Of a stretch of DNA of 64,000 nt, positions 1 to 64,000 are shown piece after piece (within the stretch, counting starts at the first letter, position 1; each line of letters starts with the position of its first letter). A program made the translations under genes and the position numbers. A model generated the notes under the pieces. The model ran no database searches, was not told the DNA's origin, and was given only the letters and a program-made list of their open reading frames with translations. The stretch is from Diadophis punctatus similis. Taxonomy: Eukaryota > Chordata > Lepidosauria > Squamata > Dipsadidae. The stretch covers positions 81,088,398-81,152,397 of the forward strand of contig JALIGW010000004.1 of NCBI GenBank assembly GCA_023053685.1, written 5' to 3'.

Positions 1-254
1 CTAGAGGGTGGAAGGCTACCAATTCTAGGCTGTGTAAACAGATTCTCTAAGTTGGAAGCCCACGTTTAAAGTAATTCCTGCAAATGTTATTTAGTTCTTC
101 GGCTATAGTTCTGAAAGTAGAATAGGATAAAATTTAAGCTTATTTAATCAGACATTAAAGTCATTTGAATTTTTTAAATGATGCTAGGTTTCATGGTAAC
201 AAAAATGGGCTAATGGTTCACTGAAAATACTAGCAGGAGTAGTAAATCGATATT

Positions 255-655
255 GTTATGTATGAGGTCCTTGATATGCTCTCTGAGCTTGGTGGTTTTC
301 TTCCAGACATTTCATTACCCAGCTGGGTAACATCATCAGTTATAAGGGAGTGGACTGTCAGTTTATATACAATCAGTCTGCTAAGAACACTCCCACTACT
401 GACAGGGCAAGCTACTAGAGACCAAACCCCACTCCCATCTAGCACTGATGATGCTACCTGGTTGGGTCATGAAATGTCTGCAAGAAAATCACCAAGCTCA
501 GGGAGCACCAAGGATCCCCACAGTCCTCCTCCTCTTTCTGCAGTCTGCGAACCCTACTCCCATCCAGCACTGATGATGCTACCTAGCTGGGTAATGAAAC
601 ATCCGCAAGAGAACCACCAAGCCCAGAGACCACCAAGGACCCCTCACAGTTCAAC
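255..655. repeat. Foldback dispersed repeat with inverted ~60-bp units
   Basis: A unit beginning GAGCTTGGTGGTTTTCTTCC occurs at about 280-345. Its inverse (GTCTGCAAGAAAATCACCAA type) occurs at about 445-510 and again at about 570-640, so the element can fold back. Relatives lie at 40160-40385, 56490-56640 and (diverged) 27560-27665. The family is not recognised. It lies in an HBP1 intron. Confidence 0.6.
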
Positions 656-750
656 CCTGAGCTACAAATATTCCCTTCTATTGATATATTGTTAGGATAC
701 TATTTGAGGGTAAGCCCAGAATTTGTTTCTAAAGCGACCTTTCTTTTCAG

Positions 751-1059
751 TTACGATTTTACACCCATGGACTCCTCCGCGGTCTACGTGTTAAGCAGTA
801 TGGCTCGTCAGCGGCGGGCTTCTCTATCCTGTGGGGGGTCCGGGAGCCAAGACTTTGAAAGATCAGATTGTGGGCCTGCCCAATCCACACACACTTCCTC
901 CATGTACAGCAAATCCGGCAAAAACCACCACTCAGGGACTGCAAGTACTGTTAGTGCCACTTCTCCCAACAAATGCAAAAGACCAATGAATGCCTTCATG
1001 CTTTTTGCCAAAAAATACCGAGTAGAATATACTCAGATGTACCCAGGAAAAGATAACAG
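751..1059 (+). CDS. HBP1: HBP1 exon: linker and first half of HMG box
   Basis: The acceptor is TTCTTTTCAG ending at 750 and the donor is GT at 1060 (AACAG|GTAAAG). The first base completes a split codon; the frame then reads YDFTPMDSSAVYVLSSMARQ, a conserved HBP1 segment. A Ser/Gly/His-rich linker follows, and then the HMG box with the SRY/SOX-like RPMNAFM motif (about 985-1005) and YPGKDN at the exon end. It ends with two bases (AG) of an Arg codon. Confidence 0.96.
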
Positions 1060-4000
1060 GTAAAGAGCCTCCGAATTCTGATTTATATTCGATGTATGTT
1101 CACCTCTGGCCTGCTGTTGATGAAATAAATATTTATTCTCTTTGGGTTTTCAATAAAAAAAATATACTTTAGGCTGCAAAATACATACTTTCAGTTTGCA
1201 ATGCAGTGAGTAAGGAAAAAAAAACCTAGTGAGTGTAACGAAACCATTTAGGTACTTCCATTTACACAAGCTTACATGCTTAGCTTGGAATTCATCATTT
1301 AATGCAGTGCTCCCCAACCTTGGCAACTTGAAGATATCTGGACTTCAACTCCCAGAATTCCCCAGCCAGCATTCGCTGGCTGGGGAATTCTGGGAGTTGA
1401 AGTCCAGATATCTTCAAGTTGCCAAGGTTGGGAAACACTGATTTAATGGCTCCAAACATTTTAGGGAGGCAGTTATGATAGGAGCCAGTAGTAGATTCTA
1501 GATTACCGTATTTTTTGGAGTATAAGACGCATTTTCCCCCTCCTAAAAGAGGCTGAAATTTTGGGTGCGTCTTATACTCCGAATGTAGCCCCGCCCACCC
1601 GCCGACCCTTACCCAGTGAATTGACTTTGCTTGTCAGAAGGTCGCAGAAAGGGATCACGTAACCCCCGGGACACTGCAACCGTCATAAATACGAGTCCGT
1701 TGCCCGAGTGTCTGAATGTTGATCACATGACCACAGGGAGGCCGCAATGGCCATAAGTGTGAAAAATGGTCAGAAGTCACTTTTTTCAGTACTGTTGTAA
1801 CTTCGAACTGTTGTAAGTTGAGGACTTCCTATATATTCCAACTCCGCACTGATGTTGACAGGTGTACAATGTTCCCCAAAAACATCTTTTCAGTTTTGTT
1901 AAGGCTTTTAAAAAAATAATCCTAGAAATAACCACTGAAAACGTCAATCTTAAAAGAGTTTTGCAACTACTGCTTGCCGTAAGGCAGTGATGGCGAACCT
2001 TTTCGGCACCGAATGCCCAAACTGGAATGTGCGTGCATATGCGCGTGTGCATCCACCAGAGCATCAGAAACCCGGAGACCAGCTGGCCAGTGCGCATGCA
2101 TGCGCTGGCCAGCTGGTCTTTGGGTTTCCTGCATGCGTGCTGGCCAGCTGGTCTGCATGAGTACCGGAAACCCCAAGACCAGCTGACCGGCACACACATG
2201 CCTGTTTTGGGGCTATTTTCAGGCCGTTTTTTGGGCCGTGTTCAAAACGGCCTGAAAAATGTTGGGTTTGGACATTTTCCAGTGCTCTGGTACCCGTAAA
2301 GACCAGCTGGCCGGAAACAAGATCAGCTGGCAACAGCGCGCGTGCCCACAGAGAGGGCTCTGCGTCCTACCTCTGGCATGCGTGCCATAGGTTCGCCATC
2401 ACGGCAGTAAGAGTATTATGGAGTAGTTAAAGAAACGTTCTGAGGATAGAGATAAGTCTCTTTCCTGGATCTATTCCTCCCCCCCCCAACCACACACACA
2501 CACACACACACACGCGCGCGCGAAGGAAATAGGGAAATTAACATTCTCCTGCTGGCTTGACTTGACTCTTCTCCTCCCCATCTATTTCTTCTGCAGAGCC
2601 ATAAGTGTGATACTCGGCGACAGGTGGAAGAAAATGAAAAACGAGGAAAGACGGATGTACACGTTAGAAGCCAAGGCCTTGGCTGAAGAACAAAAACGTT
2701 TGAATCCCGATTGCTGGAAACGGAAACGAACAAATTCAGTACGTGGTTTTTCCACTCTTGCCATTTCCTAGATATCTTGGTACTTAAGAATATTATAGAA
2801 CAGGGGACCAGCACCGGGCCGCAGCATGCCAGCAACCGGGCCATGCAAACAAGCGAAACCCCATCCGCAGGATGCAGGAACCACGTGAAACCACGCCCCC
2901 TCCTGTCTGCGGAAAAAACTCTCCACGAAACCAGTCCCTGGTGCCCAAAAAGATGGGGGCCAATGTTGTAGAAGAAACTCTTAATAAAAAGTCCAGCAGG
3001 ATTTCCTATGAAATGTCCAGATCTAGGAGACCCCCCCCCCTCTGTTCAAGGGGTTCCAGTTTGCCTAAGTTCGCTTTATGGTCCCAGAGAAAGAGTAACA
3101 CCATTGAGGGTTATTCCAGAATACACACAAAAAGTAGATAATGGACCAGTCCAGAGTCTATTCCAGGGGTGTCAAACTCGCGGCGTTACAGCGATGTCAC
3201 ATGACATAGGGATTACCCCACCATTTTGCTAAACCGGGTGTGGCCAGCACGTGAGGCATCCGGCTTGCGGGCCGCGAGTTTGACAGCCCTGATCTATTCT
3301 AATGCTTGCTGCACTTAATTTTATAGTAGTTTCTAGAAGGTGGCACAAAAGCCCACATGTCAGCATTTTCACAGATGCTAGGCTAGTTCTGACTTCTGAC
3401 AAGGCACTAATGACAGACAAGTTTCCTTCCTTGCGTCACTCCCCTCCCCCCTTAAATATATCAAAAAGGTAAAATTAGAATTCCTGCGAATTTTACTCCA
3501 CTAGAAGTTGCCGCCACACTTAAAATAGTGGTTTTTTAATCCATTGAGGCCAACAACCTATATTTCTATAAAGACAAAAAGTTTAGATTTCTCTGTTGCT
3601 AAAAAAAAAAAGTAAACATACCGTATTTTTCGGAGTATAAGACGCACCTTAGTTTTGGGGGAGGAAAACAAGGAAAAAAGGCCTCTGCCTCCAAGCAATT
3701 AGCCAAACAGCAAACAGCACAGATGATATACACTGTTTGCTGTGTATTTCTGTGCATGTGTGCCTGACCCATAGAAATAGCAAAGAATTGGAAAAATGTA
3801 CATTATGCCAGAAAGTTTTCTTAAATGTAGTCACACTAACTCCTCCCAATTATTTAAATAGATCTACTCCAAGGTAAGTCAGGATTTAACTCTTAATACT
3901 AAACAGGACACTGTTACATTTCAGACTATACTTGTACAGAGCTGTTAAAATTAATTAAAATTTCTGGAAGTATACATTATTCTCTATTTTTTAAAAGAAG

Positions 4001-4320
4001 ATACAATAGCACTGGACCTTTTCAGAGCAAGCATTCATTTTAAAAAGCTTCTTTATTTTGTTGTCTAGAGGTCTCCAACCTTGGCAACTTTAAGACTTGT
4101 GGACTTCAACTCCCAGAATTCCACAGCCAGCAAAGCTAACAAAGCTAACGTCCCCTGTACTACAGCCCAAACGGCAGCGTATTTTTTAAGTCCACTTTAT
4201 GTTTTGGCTCTATGAAAATTGAACCGAGAACAAGTTATTAATTCATATTTCCACAGACAAAATACCCCTGGTCTTTAATGGGTGTTTTTCATCTGTCTTC
4301 CTTCTTAGGGGTCTCAGTAG
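751..4320 (+). CDS. HBP1: HBP1, C-terminal part (3 exons, 5' end outside window)
   Basis: HMG-box transcription factor 1, a nuclear sequence-specific DNA-binding repressor/activator linked to RB, the cell cycle and Wnt signalling (family knowledge). Join 751-1059, 2597-2738, 4309-4320; phases agree (one base carried in, AG|A, then phase 0) and all visible splice sites are GT-AG. About 154 C-terminal residues are present: a Ser-rich linker, then an HMG box that starts at KRPMNAFMLFAKKYRVEY and continues in exon 2 with ISVILGDRWKKMKNEERR. The AXH domain and N-terminus lie upstream of the window. The protein ends NSGSQ-stop, whereas I recall mammalian HBP1 ending GSQQH. COG5 follows in the opposite orientation, as in human. 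Identification is very secure. Confidence 0.97.
1305..1440. mobile_element. 136-bp hAT hairpin MITE with perfect TSD
   Basis: An almost perfect inverted repeat (CCAACCTTGGCAACTTGAAG on one arm, its complement on the other) meeting at CAGCCAGC/GCTGGCTG. It is flanked by identical 8-bp ATTTAATG (1297-1304 and 1441-1448). The 8-bp duplication and CAGTG termini fit hAT elements. Same length as the copy at 39057. Confidence 0.85.
1506..1832. mobile_element. Broken Tc1-like MITE joined to a Tigger-like MITE fragment
   Basis: 1506-1585 carries the ACCGTATTTTTTGGAGTATA terminus of the 'GTATAAGACGC' family. From about 1605 it continues as the right half of the Tigger-like MITE (TGACTTTGCTTGTCAGAAGG ... 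TTGTAAGTTGAGGACTTCC). Neither element is complete. Confidence 0.7.
1984..2403. mobile_element. hAT MITE, GTGATGGCGAACC family
   Basis: Inverted termini GCAGTGATGGCGAACC and GGTTCGCCATCACG, flanked by 8-bp GCCGTAAG (1976-1983) and GCAGTAAG (2404-2411), seven of eight matching. The interior has repeated CAGCTGGCC-type segments. Relatives at 7816 and 8217, and fragments at 37533 and 56400. Confidence 0.75.
2490..2524. repeat. (CA)n then (CG)n tract
   Basis: An alternating purine-pyrimidine run, CA repeats passing into CGCGCGCGCG, just upstream of the second HBP1 exon. Such tracts can adopt Z-DNA (known property). Confidence 0.85.
2597..2738 (+). CDS. HBP1: HBP1 exon: second half of HMG box
   Basis: The acceptor is TTCTGCAG ending at 2596 and the donor is GT at 2739 (TTCA|GTACGT). 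The exon is 142 nt: one base completing Arg plus 47 codons. It encodes AISVILGDRWKKMKNEERR, then YTLEAKALAEEQKRLNPDCW and KRKRTNS, i.e. helices 2 and 3 of the HMG box and a basic tail. The conserved Trp and Lys-rich helix are intact, so the DNA-binding fold should be functional. Confidence 0.96.
3164..3291. mobile_element. hAT MITE, CAGGGGTGTCAAACTC family
   Basis: Terminal inverted repeats CAGGGGTGTCAAACTCGCGG and CCGCGAGTTTGACAGCCCTG. Flanks GTCTATTC (3156-3163) and ATCTATTC (3292-3299) match at seven of eight. 128 bp. Confidence 0.8.
3621..3735. mobile_element. Tc1-like MITE fragment (GTATAAGACGC family)
   Basis: Begins TA|CCGTATTTTTCGGAGTATA and reads for about 110 bp into the shared interior. 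The right terminus is missing. Confidence 0.65.
4068..4132. repeat. Half copy of the CCAACCTTGGCAACTT hairpin MITE
   Basis: One arm only (CTCCAACCTTGGCAACTTTA to CTCCCAGAATTCCACAGCC). Other single arms lie at 20342-20412 and 23728-23795. Confidence 0.7.
4309..4320 (+). CDS. HBP1: HBP1 terminal coding exon (3 codons + stop)
   Basis: A pyrimidine-rich acceptor (TCTTCCTTCTTAG, ending 4308) is followed by GGG TCT CAG TAG. Joined in phase 0 to ...TNS from the previous exon this gives TNS-GSQ-stop. It was placed because it restores the known HBP1 ending at the first good acceptor in frame. It cannot be found by ORF length. Confidence 0.88.
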   Translation, partial: GSQ

Positions 4321-5415
4321 CATCAAGATGGAATTCTAATCAATCCACGGTGATGGGAAGAAGACACGATCAAGGTTTCGTGATTAGTTGTGGCGGTGTG
4401 ACTATAATACACTGGCATCATTGGAGTCACTAGGAATGAAGTTTTGCTTATTACAGTAGAGCATTAAGCAAGCTAAAAGTATCAACATTTAAAAGAAAAA
4501 AGGAAAAAAAACCAAATTGCCTTATATATATATTTTCCCCCTTCCAAACATTATATGTCTATCAGGTGTAATAGGCTTGAACATGGATATCCTGTGGTGC
4601 TAAGGAATAGTAGGAAGAAGAGAGGAGCTTTGTATAAAAAGTTTTATTTTCTAAGGAAAAAAAAATGCACAAAATGGGGGAAGTTTAAAACATGTAACAT
4701 CTGTTTATAGAACAGTTCTTATTGCTGATTAATACGTATTGCACAAACTATGTAATTAAACTACCAATTTTGCAAGCTGGAATTTTCTGACATATAATAT
4801 AATGAACTTCTAGTTTGCCCGGTGCCAACAAAAATATCAGAATACGTGGCAAAGAGAATAGTATATAACGTACGCTATATGTAGCAAATCGTCGTCTATA
4901 TGGGAAGGGGTCACATTTATAATTTATGTTTTGGGTGTGATACCTTCTCTAGTAAAATTAAAGGCCGGTGAGAAGCCTGAGCTGCATTGGAAAAGATTAA
5001 ACCCACAAGCAGATTGCATTGTTCAAGAGGAATGGTGCTTTCATAATACTTTCATTTAATGTTAATTTTTTTTCCTATGCTGCGTATTTTAAAAAATATT
5101 TTATTTTTGCCATAAGACATCATTTATGATGGGGGACAAACCTTGCACTTATTTTCGGTGCAATATTTGCACTTTACTTTTTTCCTCTCCTCTCCATCTA
5201 TCTAAAAAAATAGAGCAGATATATATATTCGATTAATGGCTACTTTTGCTGTGAACATTTACAACATAGCTTTTAATATTACTAAATAGTGTGTTTCTGT
5301 CAAGAAATCACAAGAAATTTCAGCACCTGATATGTACGTCTCTACATGTTGCTCCTATGATTTTGCACACTGTATTCTTGTATTATTTCAAAATAAATTG
5401 TAAAAAATTATTCTT
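4321..5415 (+). other. HBP1: HBP1 3' UTR (inferred extent)
   Basis: About 1.1 kb of AT-rich, almost repeat-free sequence between the HBP1 stop and a canonical AATAAA at 5392-5397, consistent with a vertebrate 3' UTR. The absence of MITEs here contrasts with the flanking introns and suggests constraint. The cleavage site is inferred at about 15-20 nt after the signal. Confidence 0.65.
5392..5397 (+). promoter_or_regulatory. HBP1: Candidate HBP1 polyadenylation signal AATAAA
   Basis: Canonical hexamer in TTTCAAAATAAATTG, followed by A- and T-rich sequence, 1.07 kb after the HBP1 stop. It is the best-placed signal before the COG5 3' end. No cleavage evidence is available here. Confidence 0.55.
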
Positions 5416-5518
5416 GTATATTTTCTCTATATAAAATACATGAAGTATCACAATACAGTCTTGTGAATTGATATTACTGATTAAAGGAATGCTTGGAAAC
5501 AAGGACTGGTAGAAATTT

Positions 5519-5524
5519 TTTAAT
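5519..5524 (-). promoter_or_regulatory. COG5: Candidate COG5 polyadenylation signal ATTAAA
   Basis: On the - strand ATTAAA lies about 495 nt beyond the COG5 stop. I saw no AATAAA on that strand between 5550 and 6018, so this variant is the first plausible signal. If used, the 3' ends of COG5 and HBP1 lie about 100 bp apart. Confidence 0.35.
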
Positions 5525-6018
5525 TACATTTCCAATTAAAGCATTGTACATAAAACATTACAGTGGTGTAATCTGAAATATTTCATGTCAACATAAAATA
5601 TGTGTGTGTGTATACACACACACGTGTGTTTGTATATATACACATGTATATATATGTATATGTGTGTATATATACACACACATTTGTGTGATATTTTTAA
5701 ACTCAAAGAGTTCCTGAAAAGAAAATATTAAATCCAAGCATACTTTTTTTTTTCTTGTCAATTTAGGATTAGCTTGTTTTACCAACGCAGAAATAAAGCC
5801 TTTTCAAATAGAAACGTTTGATTTTCAATTAAAACAATAAAATATAAAAATACCATTTGGAAAAAAGCTGAGAGATGCAGAATGCATTTGAGAACGAAAG
5901 TCAAAACAGGCTGTATGTAGATTGTTGAGCAAGTTTGAGAGAGATGCTACTGGTAGGAACTCAGAAGTAGTACCGTATGTGTTGATCAGGGCCTTCCAAT
6001 ATTTTGCAGAAAAGCCAC
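5525..6018 (-). other. COG5: COG5 3' UTR (inferred)
   Basis: Sequence between the COG5 stop and the candidate ATTAAA. It contains an alternating TG/TA microsatellite (about 5598-5690). Its extent is inferred only from the signal position. Confidence 0.4.
5598..5690. repeat. Alternating TG/TA microsatellite
   Basis: TGTGTGTGTATACACACACA and similar alternating blocks with internal dyad symmetry, in the probable COG5 3' UTR. Confidence 0.7.
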
Positions 6019-63982
<57,964 letters not shown>

Positions 63983-64000
63983 CTAGAGCAGAGAAAGGAA

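Noticed and set aside
258..695. 145-codon frame considered as an additional HBP1 exon
   Set aside because: It lies entirely in the foldback repeat, which recurs at 40.2 and 56.5 kb, and does not resemble HBP1.

Overview
This is vertebrate nuclear DNA, almost certainly from a snake (probably an advanced/colubroid snake). The species is inferred from the repeats: Sauria-type tRNA SINEs, CR1/L3-like LINE 3' ends that run straight into ATTCT/AATAG microsatellites (the 'Snake1' microsatellite-seeding pattern known from snake genomes), long GATA arrays, and dense palindromic hAT and Tc1/mariner MITEs.

Two genes lie tail to tail. The 3' end of HBP1 (HMG-box transcription factor 1) is on the + strand: three coding exons at 751-1059, 2597-2738 and 4309-4320, ending at a TAG, followed by a ~1.1 kb 3' UTR. 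The 3' part of COG5 (subunit 5 of the conserved oligomeric Golgi complex) is on the - strand: fifteen coding exons between 63982 and 6019, which join in a continuous frame into the C-terminal 605 residues plus stop. The two stop codons are 1.7 kb apart. The HBP1-COG5 neighbourhood and its convergent orientation match human 7q22. All exon joins were checked by phase and GT-AG; several exons (80, 12, 78, 82 and 63 nt) are too short to stand out as open reading frames.

Everything else is intron and intergenic sequence, mostly mobile elements. I could define ends and exact target-site duplications (TSDs) for many. Eight-bp TSDs identify several hAT MITE families (1305, 14274, 23985, 39057, 42790, 44868, 49745, 53981, 55756; near-perfect at 1984, 3164, 7816, 53127, 57235). 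Five-bp TSDs identify solo LTRs (20032, 32779, 40529, 55153, 62287, 62597). TA targets identify two or three Tc1/mariner-like MITE families. The commonest is a ~380-bp palindromic Tigger-like element with at least 20 whole or partial copies. Low-complexity DNA is extreme: pentanucleotide (ATTCT)n-derived arrays at 12.3, 25.2, 28, 31, 58-59 and 60-61.6 kb, GATA arrays at 19.2 and 56.7 kb, a 545-bp polypurine tract at 47.3 kb, and several CA/GT tracts.

The most interesting points are: (1) elements inserted right at COG5 splice sites; (2) an acidic-then-basic reading frame shared by solo LTRs of one family; (3) exact NRF1-type palindromes that occur only inside transposons; (4) a 660-bp higher-order repeat with (GGGTT)n G-quadruplex blocks inside the AATAG satellite; (5) two LTR insertions with overlapping target sites; and (6) a paralogous empty/filled site pair proving TA-targeted insertion. 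No prokaryotic features, tRNA or rRNA genes, CRISPR arrays or intact autonomous transposons were seen.
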